DNA of 64,000 nt from NCBI GenBank assembly GCA_964580995.1, contig CAZOMV010000001.1:52413-116412 (forward strand). Reading direction: 5' to 3'. The notes under the pieces are model-generated. The model saw only the letters and a program-made list of their open reading frames with translations, searched no databases and had not been told where the DNA came from. This document shows, in pieces, positions 17,213 to 26,195 of this stretch. The stretch is from JAKJEP01 sp964580995. Lineage in GTDB: Bacteria; Planctomycetota; Phycisphaerae; Sedimentisphaerales; SM23-30. Each line of letters begins with the position of its first letter. Position 1 is the stretch's first letter. The translations under genes were made by a program, and so were the position numbers.

Positions 17213-19390
17213 TTAGGGAACCATATCCGACTGATCGAACGTATCAAACCGGATGCCGAAGGTTACCGGTTCGGATTGCCAGCCGATCGTGGCATTTTTT
17301 ACCAGAATCTTGAACGTGCAATTGACCAGATCCAGGATGGCCTGATCCACATAAGATACCGACGAGTTCACCAGGGTTTCGGGTCTTTTGTACACGTATT
17401 TGGTTCCATTCGGAATGAGTCCTTCGCTGCCGGCCGGGATGATGGCTTCAAAAGATCCCCATTGGACGATTACCTCCTGTCCGGTCAGGTCGGTCAGGGG
17501 GTCTTCCACCGCCATAGCTCCGATAACCAGCAGGGAGTCCGAATTCGTAATGGAATTTTTCCCCGGTTTGTATTGGTATTTTTCTACCCGGACCGAATCC
17601 GTATGCCCAAACAGAAACTGGAAAGGAACATATTTTTTTTGATTGAGGATATCCTCCCCGACGATCGAGGCGGATTGATAATAACTGCCGATCTCGATTT
17701 CCACGGGTACGGGAGCCTGTAATCCCGATAGATTGATTTGTTTGGCGGTGATGGAAAAGGTATCTTTTACCAAATCCAGGTTCAGAGAGGTTATCCCGCC
17801 GGTTTCATTTTTCCCGAATTTCCGCTTGTATGAATAGAGGGGTTTTTTGGCATTCTTGGTAAACAGATCCGAATTGGTATCAATGGTTTCTTCAAAAGTC
17901 CCATCCTGAAGGATCAGGCGGACCACAATTTCTGCATGGTTCAAATATTGCTCCGCGATATGAATTCGCCCCATCATGGCGAAAGAGTCTGACTGGGTTG
18001 GCCGCGTTCGATCCGGATTTACCTTGCCGGCTTTCACCGCCAGCTTGGAGACTTGCAGATCGCCGGATTCGTAGGCGCCCATATCAATGACATCATGGCT
18101 GATACGATTGGCACCGGCCAGATCAAAGTCATAATCAACCATCAGGCTGGTATTGCCCTGATCTACGCAGGGGGAACTGTCCAGGAGCCGGTAATCCCCA
18201 TCCGTCCAAAAATCATCGGTAAGGTCCTCCGAGGTGCCGTTGGTGTTCCGGTATCCCTCTTGCACAAAATACGGGTCCGCATCGAGGTTGGTGCTGGTAT
18301 CCCAGTTCAGGGTACAGCCGGTTTCCAGGTAAATGCCCGTGGGACTCCCCGACTGGTCCTGTCCGATCTCTACATCGCTATAGGAAATGGTCAGTACGGA
18401 TTCGGTGCCGATTGCCATTTCCGCTCCCTGCCCGCCGGTATAGTGGATCTGATTGTTCCAAAAGATACAGTTGGTAATGCTGGCTTCGGTGGTATTCCAG
18501 CTGCGAATCCCACCGCCATACCAGGCGGCGGTATTGGCACTGACCGTACAATTGGTTATGGTAAGGAGACTGTCGGAGGTGTATATGCCGCCCCCAAAAC
18601 TGTCAGCCGTGTTCCCGATCACCGTTGAGTTGATGATTTGGGCGGAGCTGGAATCGCAATAGATGCCCCCTCCCTGATTTTCAGAGATATTACCGTTTAC
18701 CATACTGCTTACAATCTTCAGATTGCTGCTGCTTTCACAGCAGATTCCTCCCCCCCGGTAACTGTCCGGAGTCAGGTTATTCCGGATGGTACAATTCCGA
18801 ATCTCCAGGTTGCTTTGGTAACCATAAATACCGCCGCCGTCATTGGCGGTATTTTCGCGGATGACACAATTTTCGATAACCGGATCGGCATAATCGCACG
18901 CGATCCCGCCCCCTTTCCCCTGGCTGGAATTGAGTTCAATTATACAATTGCGGATGGTCGGACTGCTGTTCACGCAATACATCCCGCCTCCCCAGCCAAA
19001 TCCATGCGTAATCGTGAATCCATCCACCACCGAGTTCGTCTCCAGATAAAAGGCCCGATGGGGATCGGAGAGGCTGCCTTCCGGATCGAGAATGCAGGCA
19101 TCCGGTCCATTTTTGCTTTGCACCGTGATTTCTTTGCCCAGAAAAACAATATCACGATTCCCCGATCCCGTATAAGTGCCATCGGCCACCAGGATCGTGT
19201 CTTGATCCGCCGCCATCTCAATCGCCGCCTGAATGGTCATTTTGGGGCCGACCGTGCCATTCTGAAACGTCGCGGAACTCCCATCCCAAAGATCGTCGCC
19301 GGTAACGGCGTTGACGTAATATACAGATGCCTTGGTAGTACCAATGGAAAAAAAGAGTATCCAAATAATATATAGGGCCGTTTTCTTCAA
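17213..19390 (-). CDS. Secreted right-handed parallel beta-helix protein
   Basis: A 725-residue exported protein. A signal peptide (MKKTALYIIWILFFSIGTTKA) precedes SVYYVNAVTGDD. This opening and IQAAIEMAADQDTILVADGTY are typical of surface beta-helix proteins. Residues about 100-420 contain many rungs such as PTIRNCIIELNSSQGKGGGI and NGGGIYG-type turns, the pectate-lyase-like fold. The C-terminal 270 residues form beta-sandwich-like repeats without a recognised sorting signal. The start is taken at TTG 19390, nine bases after AAGGAA; the longer frame from 19516 would put 42 residues, including the shared upstream element, before the signal peptide. It probably binds or modifies polysaccharide. 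It lies between the EPS gene blocks. Confidence 0.85.
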   Translation of the reverse strand: MKKTALYIIWILFFSIGTTKASVYYVNAVTGDDLWDGSSATFQNGTVGPKMTIQAAIEMAADQDTILVADGTYTGSGNRDIVFLGKEITVQSKNGPDACILDPEGSLSDPHRAFYLETNSVVDGFTITHGFGWGGGMYCVNSSPTIRNCIIELNSSQGKGGGIACDYADPVIENCVIRENTANDGGGIYGYQSNLEIRNCTIRNNLTPDSYRGGGICCESSSNLKIVSSMVNGNISENQGGGIYCDSSSAQIINSTVIGNTADSFGGGIYTSDSLLTITNCTVSANTAAWYGGGIRSWNTTEASITNCIFWNNQIHYTGGQGAEMAIGTESVLTISYSDVEIGQDQSGSPTGIYLETGCTLNWDTSTNLDADPYFVQEGYRNTNGTSEDLTDDFWTDGDYRLLDSSPCVDQGNTSLMVDYDFDLAGANRISHDVIDMGAYESGDLQVSKLAVKAGKVNPDRTRPTQSDSFAMMGRIHIAEQYLNHAEIVVRLILQDGTFEETIDTNSDLFTKNAKKPLYSYKRKFGKNETGGITSLNLDLVKDTFSITAKQINLSGLQAPVPVEIEIGSYYQSASIVGEDILNQKKYVPFQFLFGHTDSVRVEKYQYKPGKNSITNSDSLLVIGAMAVEDPLTDLTGQEVIVQWGSFEAIIPAGSEGLIPNGTKYVYKRPETLVNSSVSYVDQAILDLVNCTFKILVKNATIGWQSEPVTFGIRFDTFDQSDMVP

Positions 19391-19416
19391 TAATATATGT
19401 TCCTTACTGGTACGCC

Positions 19417-19448
19417 AGCCTAACCTCATTTTTGTTAAACGCCAGTAA
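19417..19448 (-). promoter_or_regulatory. Copy 2 of the shared TAACCT-TTTTGCAAAA element (diverged)
   Basis: On the plus strand: AGCCTAACCTCATTTTTG then TTAAACGCCAGTAA. It aligns over its length with the copies at 30528 and 45887, but the TTTTGCAAAA core has changed to TTTTGTTAAA. It ends 27 bp upstream of the TTG start of the beta-helix gene, in the same orientation and almost the same distance as the copy before the LRR gene. Confidence 0.5.
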
Positions 19449-19655
19449 TTTATTATCGGGCGTTGTAATCCAGATTCTTTAGTTCTAGTTCTGGCGATTC
19501 CAAAAAGTAGGGCCATATTAAGAAGCCTTTGGCGATGGAAAACGCTATTTGCTTCCCGCCAAATGGATTTCTTTAAAATGACCGCCCTTCCGAGTTGCGA
19601 TATAAATACCTGCCTAAATTGTAGTTAGATTCCAAAAGATAAAAATTCTGCCTCC

Positions 19656-19684
19656 TTGACAAAACTCGATAAGATCGATTAAAT
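19656..19684 (+). promoter_or_regulatory. Putative promoter of the polysaccharide export gene
   Basis: TTGACA at 19656-19661, 17-bp spacer, TTAAAT at 19679-19684. It predicts a start near 19691 and a leader of about 60 nt to the ATG at 19754, which is preceded by TAAGGAG. Confidence 0.65.
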
Positions 19685-19753
19685 TGCCGATATAGATAAA
19701 GTCTTTCCCAGTGGTTCGCTGTTACAGATTTACCGTATAATAAGGAGTCGCAT

Positions 19754-20491
19754 ATGAAGCCAGCCCGCCTGTTGCTGCTGCTGAGTTTATTGATGGTTCT
19801 TGCCGGTTTTTCCGGTTGTTTTTCTTCTTCCGCAAAAGATATTGAGGCTTTTGTCAAACCCTACCAGCAGGATGTGACGGCCGAACAGTATGTTTTGCAG
19901 CCGCCGGATGAAATTGAAATCCATTCCGCCAAAATACCGGAAATCAACCTCCAGCGTCAGCGAATCCGTCCGGATGGCCGGGTGGCCTTCGAAAATCTGG
20001 GGGTATTTAAGGTAGCTGGCAAAACCCCGGAAATGGTCTCGGATATGCTGCAGGAGAAAGCGGTCACACTCTATTCCCTGAAAGGGGACGATCCCATCGA
20101 GGTCCGGGTTACGGTTTTCAAAAGCAAAGTGTATTATGTAGTGGGAGAAGTGCGTACCCCCGGTCCCAAGGTTTTTACCGGACGCGATACCCCCTTGACC
20201 GCGATTGCCGAAGCCAATCCGGAGGTTACCGGCTGGACGGATAGAATCCAGGTGGTCCGGCCTTCGGTGGATCCGAATGTCAAACCGAAAATATTTGAAA
20301 TTAAATATAAAGACATGATCAAGCGTGGAGATACCAGCAAGAATGTGCTCTTGCAGGAAGGGGACATTATATATGTACCGCCGACCCCGCTGGCGGCCGT
20401 TGCCATGGTCATTGCGGAGTTTGTACGCCCGATCGGTGCAGCCCTTTCTCCGGTCAGCCAGGTATATTATCTTCAAAGAATGGGAGAATAA
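19754..20491 (+). CDS. Wza-like polysaccharide export lipoprotein
   Basis: A 245-residue outer-membrane polysaccharide export protein. The signal peptide ends in a lipobox (LAGFSGC, Cys22). The Poly_export domain begins YVLQPPDEIEIHSAKI and contains RIRPDGRVAFENLG. A SLBB-like segment follows (KVYYVVGEVRTPGPKVFTGR, then LQEGDIIYVPP). It lacks the long C-terminal helix of enterobacterial Wza, as is common in shorter OtnA/PrsE-type members. TAAGGAG precedes the ATG. It should form the outer-membrane channel working with the Wzz/BY-kinase at 7645-9960, although it lies outside that operon with its own promoter. Confidence 0.93.
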   Translation: MKPARLLLLLSLLMVLAGFSGCFSSSAKDIEAFVKPYQQDVTAEQYVLQPPDEIEIHSAKIPEINLQRQRIRPDGRVAFENLGVFKVAGKTPEMVSDMLQEKAVTLYSLKGDDPIEVRVTVFKSKVYYVVGEVRTPGPKVFTGRDTPLTAIAEANPEVTGWTDRIQVVRPSVDPNVKPKIFEIKYKDMIKRGDTSKNVLLQEGDIIYVPPTPLAAVAMVIAEFVRPIGAALSPVSQVYYLQRMGE

Positions 20492-21193
20492 ATAGTTCCA
20501 AAACCGCATAAGGATAAGGATCGGAGAATAAAAGATCAGGCAGTTCTGACCGGCATAATCGAGCTGGTTTTAGTACTGGCCGGAGTGGTGGTGTTGCGGT
20601 TTTTTCTGAACAGGGTATTCCCTGTTCACTGGCACTGGTGGGCTTGTCCGGTCCTTTGGGTAGTTGCGGCAGGAATTCCCACGATCCTGGGCGGCCGCAG
20701 CCGGCAGGATTTAGGATTACATCTTACCCGGATCGGCTTTTCCCTCAAAATCCTCGCGATTACCTGTCTGATGATTTTCCCGGTCACGTATGTCGGTTTG
20801 TATCTCTTGAAGCTGCTGGGCCTCGCATGGGAACCTCTGTCCGGAATCCCGCCGGATGCCTGGCTTTTCTGGCTTTTGTATCAATTTCTCTATGTCGCCG
20901 TGGCCGAAGAATTATTTTTCCGCGGTTATATCCTCGGTTTACTCCTGCGGTTCCGTACGAATCTTTCCCTCAGGCGGCCTGGCGTATGGCAGGGAATGAG
21001 TATTTTGATCTCTGCCTTGGTTTTTGCCCTGTTTCATGTCATGCAAGGTGGGGGGGTGGTATCCGTATTGACGTTTTTCCCCGCCCTGGTTCTCGGCTGG
21101 CTGTTGGTACGTACCCGCTCCCTGGTGGCTCCCATTTTGTTCCACGGTCTGGCCAATACCTTCTATGCCCTGGTCGCAACTCTGCTGTCTTGA
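20492..21193 (+). CDS. CPBP-family intramembrane metalloprotease
   Basis: A Rce1/CPBP-type membrane protease with the three signature motifs: EELFFRGYILG (EExxxR), FALFHVMQGG (FxxxH) and HGLANTFYAL (HxxxN). About six membrane helices are visible. The conserved hydrophobic N-terminus (LTGIIELVLVLAGVVVLRFF, preceded by a Lys/Arg/Asp-rich tail) extends upstream of the first GTG at 20585. Between the previous stop and that GTG the frame has no ATG, GTG or TTG. The codon directly after the upstream TAA is ATA at 20492, five bases after GGGAG, and is the best start by position (233 aa). CPBP proteases often accompany exosortase/EPS systems; the substrate is unknown. The start remains uncertain. Confidence 0.85.
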   Translation: MVPKPHKDKDRRIKDQAVLTGIIELVLVLAGVVVLRFFLNRVFPVHWHWWACPVLWVVAAGIPTILGGRSRQDLGLHLTRIGFSLKILAITCLMIFPVTYVGLYLLKLLGLAWEPLSGIPPDAWLFWLLYQFLYVAVAEELFFRGYILGLLLRFRTNLSLRRPGVWQGMSILISALVFALFHVMQGGGVVSVLTFFPALVLGWLLVRTRSLVAPILFHGLANTFYALVATLLS

Positions 21194-21210
21194 TGAGCAT
21201 CTGCTCCTGA

Positions 21211-22224
21211 CTAGCGGCCGGAATACATCTGCTCGTAATATTTTTCGTAATCGCCGGAAACTACATGGCCCAGCCATTCCGGATGGGATAAATACCAGTC
21301 GATGGTTTTTTCAATGCCCTGTTCAAAATGTACGGAAGGACTCCACCCCAGCTCCGTCATGATCCGGGTCGCATCAATGGCATATCTTCGGTCGTGACCC
21401 GGACGGTCCTTTACATGCCGGATCAGGCTCTTCGGCTTTTGTAATCTCTCCAGAATGATTCCGATCACTTCCAGATTCGTCTTTTCATTACAGCCGCCGA
21501 TATTGTAAATCTCTCCCGCCCGGCCTCCGGTTAAAACCTTCCATACCGCCGTGCAGTGATCATACACATACAGCCAGTCCCGGACATACAGCCCATCCCC
21601 ATAAACCGGCAGCTCCTTGTCATGCAGGGCGTTGTGAATCATCAGCGGCAGCATCTTCTCCGGAAACTGATATGGCCCGTAATTATTGGAGCAGCGGGTA
21701 ATATTATAACGCAGCCCCCAGGTATGCCCGAACGCCCGCACCAGATGGTCCGCCGCCGCCTTGCTGGCCGAGTAGGGGGAATTGGGCTGGATGGGGCTGT
21801 TCTCGGTAAATTTCCCCTCCGTCCCCAGCGAGCCATACACCTCATCCGTGGATACCTGTACATATTTCTCCACCCCGTGGTCCCGTGCCGCTTCCAGCAG
21901 TTTCAGCGTCCCCGTGACATTGGTGTCAATAAATACGCTCGGTCCTTCCAGGGAACGGTCCACATGGCTTTCCGCCGCGAAGTGTACGATCGCATCAATG
22001 GCGTGTTCCTTTAAAAGTTTTCCTATTAACTCCCCGTTGCAGATGTCTCCCTTTACAAAGATATGGTTCGGATGATCCAGAAACCCTTCCAGATTTTCCA
22101 GGTTCCCCGCATAGGTGAGCTTGTCGAGATTGACCACCCGGTAATCACGATGTTCCTGCAAAACCATCTGTACAAAGTTGCTGCCGATAAATCCAGCCCC
22201 GCCGGTTACTAATAGATTCCTCAT
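21211..22224 (-). CDS. rfbB: dTDP-glucose 4,6-dehydratase
   Basis: Second step of dTDP-L-rhamnose synthesis, giving dTDP-4-keto-6-deoxyglucose. A Rossmann NAD site (LLVTGGAGFIGSNF) opens the protein. The SDR active site is YSASKAAADHLVRAF (Tyr/Lys) with STDEVYGSLG upstream, and the C-terminal RDWLYVYDHC and DRPGHDRRYAID blocks are typical of RmlB. The start was set at ATG 22224 because GAGGAAAAT precedes it; the longer frame begins inside rfbD. It is the last gene of the rfbA-rfbC-rfbD-rfbB operon and overlaps none of them with this start. Length 337, normal for the family. Confidence 0.97.
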   Translation of the reverse strand: MRNLLVTGGAGFIGSNFVQMVLQEHRDYRVVNLDKLTYAGNLENLEGFLDHPNHIFVKGDICNGELIGKLLKEHAIDAIVHFAAESHVDRSLEGPSVFIDTNVTGTLKLLEAARDHGVEKYVQVSTDEVYGSLGTEGKFTENSPIQPNSPYSASKAAADHLVRAFGHTWGLRYNITRCSNNYGPYQFPEKMLPLMIHNALHDKELPVYGDGLYVRDWLYVYDHCTAVWKVLTGGRAGEIYNIGGCNEKTNLEVIGIILERLQKPKSLIRHVKDRPGHDRRYAIDATRIMTELGWSPSVHFEQGIEKTIDWYLSHPEWLGHVVSGDYEKYYEQMYSGR

Positions 22225-22231
22225 ATTTTCC

Positions 22232-23083
22232 TCATACATTCTTTAAAAATTGTTCCAAAGGTACCTGCCACGGCTGGATGGCCTCCTCCAGCACCGACTT
22301 GATTTTACGGCAATCAAAACAACTGTTCAGAGGCCGGGCCGCCGCACACGGAAATTCACTGGTTTTACAGCGGACCAGCGAAACAGCCATCCCCAGCTTC
22401 CCAAAAACAAACTCCGCCATCTCATAGCGGCTCACATACCCACCACTGGCAAAATGAAACAAACCTTCCTCTCGCTTTTCCATTAAATTGCATATCGCCT
22501 GCGCCGCCTCGGTCGTGGCGGTGGGGGAACCGATCTGGTCCTCCACCACTTTGAGTTCCGGATTCTTCCCAGCCAGCGAAATCAGCTTGCTGACGAAATT
22601 CGTGCCGCCGGTGCCATACGTCCACTGCACCCGCAACCGGCAATGCCGGCAGCCGCTTTCCACCAGGAGCCGCTCCCCCATCCATTTGCTCCTGCCGTAC
22701 ACGCTGATCGGGTTCGGCGGGTCGGTTTCGTCATACGGGCCGTCCTTGGTCCCGTCAAAAACGAAATCCGTACTGATATGCAGAACCCATTTCCCCGCCT
22801 CTTTTGCCATCCGGCCCAGCCGTCCCACCGCTTCCCCATTCACCTGATAGGCCGCCTCCGCCTCGCTTTCCGCCTTTTCCACATTGGTATAAGCTGCGCA
22901 GTTCACGATTACTTCATAATCGTTCATAACCATCCGGAGGTGGTCCGGGTTGCAGATGTCGAATTCCGGCCGGTCGAAAACCGCGATATTCCACCCTTTT
23001 TTTTCACAGAATATGGCCAAATCCCTCCCCAGCATCCCCCTGCCTCCCAAAATGGCAACAGTAGAAATGTTTTTTTTCATCAC
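22232..23083 (-). CDS. rfbD: dTDP-4-dehydrorhamnose reductase
   Basis: Final step of dTDP-L-rhamnose synthesis, NAD(P)H-dependent. The N-terminal nucleotide site is VAILGGRGMLGRDLA. NCAAYTNVEKAE, STDFVFDGTKDGPYDE and YGRSKWMGE (Tyr/Lys pair) are the RmlD signatures. The 283-residue length is normal. Its ATG overlaps the end of rfbC by four bases. A tandem MM start makes the first codon slightly uncertain. Confidence 0.97.
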   Translation of the reverse strand: MMKKNISTVAILGGRGMLGRDLAIFCEKKGWNIAVFDRPEFDICNPDHLRMVMNDYEVIVNCAAYTNVEKAESEAEAAYQVNGEAVGRLGRMAKEAGKWVLHISTDFVFDGTKDGPYDETDPPNPISVYGRSKWMGERLLVESGCRHCRLRVQWTYGTGGTNFVSKLISLAGKNPELKVVEDQIGSPTATTEAAQAICNLMEKREEGLFHFASGGYVSRYEMAEFVFGKLGMAVSLVRCKTSEFPCAAARPLNSCFDCRKIKSVLEEAIQPWQVPLEQFLKNV

Positions 23084-23640
23084 ACCTTCTTAAAATGCGG
23101 CAGCCGGGCGGCTGGAATATCTTTGAGCCTTGTATAAGCGGCATCCTTGGCTGACAAAATAGGCTCCCGGATCGGCCAGGCGATGCCAATATCCGGATCG
23201 TTCCAGAGTACCCCGTTCTCTGCCGAATGACTATAATAATCGGTACATTTATACGAAAAAATCACCGTTTCACTCACAACCGCAAAACCATGAGCAAAAC
23301 CGGCCGGGATATACAATTGCCGGTGATTCTGCTCGGATAGTTCCACCGACACCCAGTCCCCAAAGGTCGGGCTGCCGACCCGGATATCCACCGCCACATC
23401 AAAAACCGCCCCCTGTAAAACCTGGATCAGCTTGCCTTGGGCCTGGGGATTTTGAAAATGCAGGCCCCGCAACACTCCTCTTTGGGAAAACGAAACATTG
23501 TCCTGGACAAAATCTTCCGTCAGCCCCATCTCCTGATACCGCCGTCGGCTCCACGTTTCAAAAAAACAGCCGCGCTGGTCGGAAAAAACATCCGGCTCAA
23601 AAATCCTGACCCCGGTCAATTTCGTCTGGATCACCTGCAT
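23080..23640 (-). CDS. rfbC: dTDP-4-dehydrorhamnose 3,5-epimerase
   Basis: Cupin-fold epimerase converting the 4-keto-6-deoxyglucose intermediate to the rhamno configuration. Signatures: GVRIFEPDVFSDQRGCFFET, QDNVSFSQRGVLRGLHFQNP (with the catalytic His), KLIQVLQGAVFDVAVDIR and YIPAGFAHGFAV. At 186 residues it is full length. It overlaps rfbA by one base and rfbD by four, so the operon is tightly coupled. Confidence 0.97.
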   Translation of the reverse strand: MQVIQTKLTGVRIFEPDVFSDQRGCFFETWSRRRYQEMGLTEDFVQDNVSFSQRGVLRGLHFQNPQAQGKLIQVLQGAVFDVAVDIRVGSPTFGDWVSVELSEQNHRQLYIPAGFAHGFAVVSETVIFSYKCTDYYSHSAENGVLWNDPDIGIAWPIREPILSAKDAAYTRLKDIPAARLPHFKKV

Positions 23641-24518
23641 TATACTTTGCCCTCGATCAGCGACAGCAAATACTGTCCGTAATTATTTTTGGCCAGCGGC
23701 TCTGCCAGCTTCAGTACCTGCCGGGCGTCAATCAGCCCCATGTGCCAGGCAATTTCCTCCGGACAGGCAATCTTCAGCCCCTGCCGCTGTTCCACGATCT
23801 GGACAAAGTTAGAGGCCTGCAGCATCGCATCCACCGTCCCGGTGTCCAGCCAGGCCGTCCCGCGCCCCAGCAGCTTCACTTTTAATTGCCCCTGCTTGAG
23901 GTACATGGCATTCACATCGGTAATTTCCAGCTCCCCCCGCGCCGACGGTTTGATCCGGGCTGCAATCTCCGTAATCTGGGAATCATAAAAATACAATCCT
24001 ACCGCCGCAAAGGAGGATTTGGGTTGGGCCGGCTTTTCCTCAACCGAAATCACCTTTCCCTGGCCGTCAAATTCGATCACTCCGTAACGCTGCGGGTCTT
24101 TTACCTTATAGCCGAAAATAGTGGCTCCGGATGTCTGGCCAGCCGCATTCTGCAGGGTTTGTGCCAGCCCCTGGCCGTAAAATATATTGTCACCCAGAAT
24201 CAAACAGGCCGGGCCGCCGGCGAGAAAATCCCTGCCGATAATAAAAGCCTGGGCCAGCCCTTCCGGCCGGGGCTGCTGGGCATACTGCAGATGAATTCCC
24301 CACTGGCTGCCGTCCCCCAGCAGCCGCTGATAGAGTCCGATATCCTCCGGCGTACTGATAACCAATATCTCCCGAATCCCCGCCAGCATCAGCGTAGTCA
24401 GGGGGTAATAAATCATCGGTTTGTCATATACCGATAACAACTGCTTGCTTACCACCTGGGTAACCGGATACAAACGCGTGCCGCTGCCGCCTGCCAGAAT
24501 AATGCCTTTTAAAACCAT
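23640..24518 (-). CDS. rfbA: Glucose-1-phosphate thymidylyltransferase
   Basis: First step of the dTDP-rhamnose pathway: dTTP plus glucose-1-phosphate. The signature LAGGSGTRLYPVT begins at residue 8, followed by SKQLLSVYDKPMIYYPL, LILGDNIFYG and VISVEEKPAQPKS, and at 292 residues it is full length. TTAGGAG precedes the ATG and a good promoter lies 43 bp upstream, so this is the first gene of rfbACDB. The product could also feed the WecE-type aminotransferase branch encoded upstream on the same strand. Confidence 0.97.
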   Translation of the reverse strand: MVLKGIILAGGSGTRLYPVTQVVSKQLLSVYDKPMIYYPLTTLMLAGIREILVISTPEDIGLYQRLLGDGSQWGIHLQYAQQPRPEGLAQAFIIGRDFLAGGPACLILGDNIFYGQGLAQTLQNAAGQTSGATIFGYKVKDPQRYGVIEFDGQGKVISVEEKPAQPKSSFAAVGLYFYDSQITEIAARIKPSARGELEITDVNAMYLKQGQLKVKLLGRGTAWLDTGTVDAMLQASNFVQIVEQRQGLKIACPEEIAWHMGLIDARQVLKLAEPLAKNNYGQYLLSLIEGKV

Positions 24519-24560
24519 GAACTCTTCTCCTAACGAAACGAATCCAACTGGATTAACCTA

Positions 24561-24589
24561 ACTATAATATCGAATACTATTTAAGTCAA
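24561..24589 (-). promoter_or_regulatory. Putative promoter of rfbACDB
   Basis: On the minus strand TTGACT (24584-24589), 17-bp spacer, TATAGT (24561-24566). It predicts a start near 24554 and a leader of about 36 nt before rfbA. It separates rfbACDB from the glycosyltransferase genes upstream. Confidence 0.75.
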
Positions 24590-24616
24590 GAATGCAATAT
24601 TTTGTTTCGCTATGTC

Positions 24617-26125
24617 TCATAACCGAAAAACCGCATATTGTTCATAGGGGGCCGGAAGCCTGGGAATGATGGGAGCACAGGTAATCGCCAGAGAATCAAG
24701 CAGAGGAGAACCCTGTTTACATATCAGCCACCGGGCCCCGCTTTTGTCCCGCAGCATTTGGTATTGTTCCTGGGTATATTCATCCCGTACCAAGAGAGTC
24801 ATTCGGGGTTTCATAACATACCCCATTAGTTGATAATCATTATCGTGGATTTCAACCATAACGGATTCATCCTGCGGAATCGGTTCAAACATCCGGGCCA
24901 GTGTGGTCCGCAATATTTTCTCCTCGATTCCTTGCTGGTGTAATCTCCACACCAGGGGCAGATCCATTATTATCAAAACAACTATACTCCCCACCAGCAG
25001 CATCCGTTTTGTGCTTTTTGACGGGAGCCAGCCAATTTTGTGGAAACCAATCGCAGCGCCAGCCAATACGGGCGGTATTGTCACCAGCAGATAACGGAAT
25101 TGATTCTGGACCATAACGACGGTGATAAAATGCAGAAACAGAAGAAACGCGAATCCATGTCCGATCCGCCGCTCGATTGAGGATTTCTTTTTGAAAAATA
25201 GCACAACGGCCAGAACCGCCAGCAGGTTGAAAGGGGCATAAAAAACCTGTTCGGAAATATGGGAGGGAAAAAGATGATGCAAAAGATTATATGCGAATTT
25301 CCCTGCCATTCCTTGCCACTGGATAGGCATAGGGGAGAGGGTAAAATAATTGTACATATTATCGGTGACGCCGGGGACCGCGTTATTGAGCAGGCCGCTC
25401 CAGGAAATGGGTAAACTCTCCGGAAACAGAAAGTGTTGGCCCGCCGCCGCCGCCACTGCCGCCGCCAATAAGGCTGCCGCCTGTACTATAGTATTTTTGC
25501 GAACCGGCCGATTCTGCCATAGATAAGCCGCGGGCAGCAAAAATAACGGGATAATATAGGTGGACCGGCAATAGAAGGCGCCCAGGATAGCCGCCGCCAG
25601 TAAAATCCAAAATCTCCGTTTCGTCATCGCCCACCCATAGGCCAGCATCCCCAACGCCACAAAAGGCGCGATAGTCGCTTCCGCCAGCGGCTGGGCGGTC
25701 AGCCAGAGCGTCAGGGGAAGCAGCAGATACACCGAATATGCCCACACGGCCAGATGGATTCCGGTAATCCTGGCCACCAGGACGGCGATCAGGGCGGCGG
25801 TGAAAAGGGTGGCCAGAACATTGGTGATAACCCACCCTGCATAAGAACCTGTGATCCAGGCCGCCGGCAGTACCAGATACAGATTCAGGATGTTATGGAT
25901 GAAATAGGGCTTCTCCTGCCCTGTCAGCATCACCTGGGCCGGAAATAGGTTATTCGTAACCGGTGGGCCGCCCTGCAACAGGGTCTCCACATCGGCCAGA
26001 TACCAGTATTGATCGGACCCCCGGCAATCCGTGGCCGCCAGTATCACCAGAAATAGAAAAACCGCCGTCACTCCTAGTAAAGCTATGAGTGCGGTTTTAT
26101 CGTTTCTTTCTGACAGTCTGTTCAT
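24617..26125 (-). CDS. GT-C membrane glycosyltransferase (GT39/ArnT-like)
   Basis: A 502-residue integral membrane protein with about 11 hydrophobic helices. The first periplasmic loop (DCRGSDQYWYLADVETL) holds the acidic residues expected of lipid-linked sugar transferases. A C-terminal soluble segment of about 120 residues (FEPIPQDESVMVEIHDNDYQ) completes the GT-C layout. It probably transfers a sugar from a polyprenyl carrier on the periplasmic side. The longest frame starts with TTG at 26128; the ATG at 26125 was preferred. It lies 70 bp after the WecE-type gene on the same strand. Acceptor and donor are not readable. Confidence 0.8.
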   Translation of the reverse strand: MNRLSERNDKTALIALLGVTAVFLFLVILAATDCRGSDQYWYLADVETLLQGGPPVTNNLFPAQVMLTGQEKPYFIHNILNLYLVLPAAWITGSYAGWVITNVLATLFTAALIAVLVARITGIHLAVWAYSVYLLLPLTLWLTAQPLAEATIAPFVALGMLAYGWAMTKRRFWILLAAAILGAFYCRSTYIIPLFLLPAAYLWQNRPVRKNTIVQAAALLAAAVAAAAGQHFLFPESLPISWSGLLNNAVPGVTDNMYNYFTLSPMPIQWQGMAGKFAYNLLHHLFPSHISEQVFYAPFNLLAVLAVVLFFKKKSSIERRIGHGFAFLLFLHFITVVMVQNQFRYLLVTIPPVLAGAAIGFHKIGWLPSKSTKRMLLVGSIVVLIIMDLPLVWRLHQQGIEEKILRTTLARMFEPIPQDESVMVEIHDNDYQLMGYVMKPRMTLLVRDEYTQEQYQMLRDKSGARWLICKQGSPLLDSLAITCAPIIPRLPAPYEQYAVFRL

Positions 26126-26195
26126 CAAAGTGTACCGAACTTGAATTTTCGTTTATCTTTTTCAATCCCGGCTGCTTGCCAGCCGGATTCTTAAC

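Larger units (their letters stand above)
19391..19753. other. Intergenic region between divergent beta-helix and Wza-like genes
   Basis: About 360 bp. It contains the element at 19417-19448 and the plus-strand promoter at 19656-19684. I see no further gene; the open frame at 19573-19857 on the minus strand overlaps the start of the exporter gene and has no family features. Confidence 0.6.
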
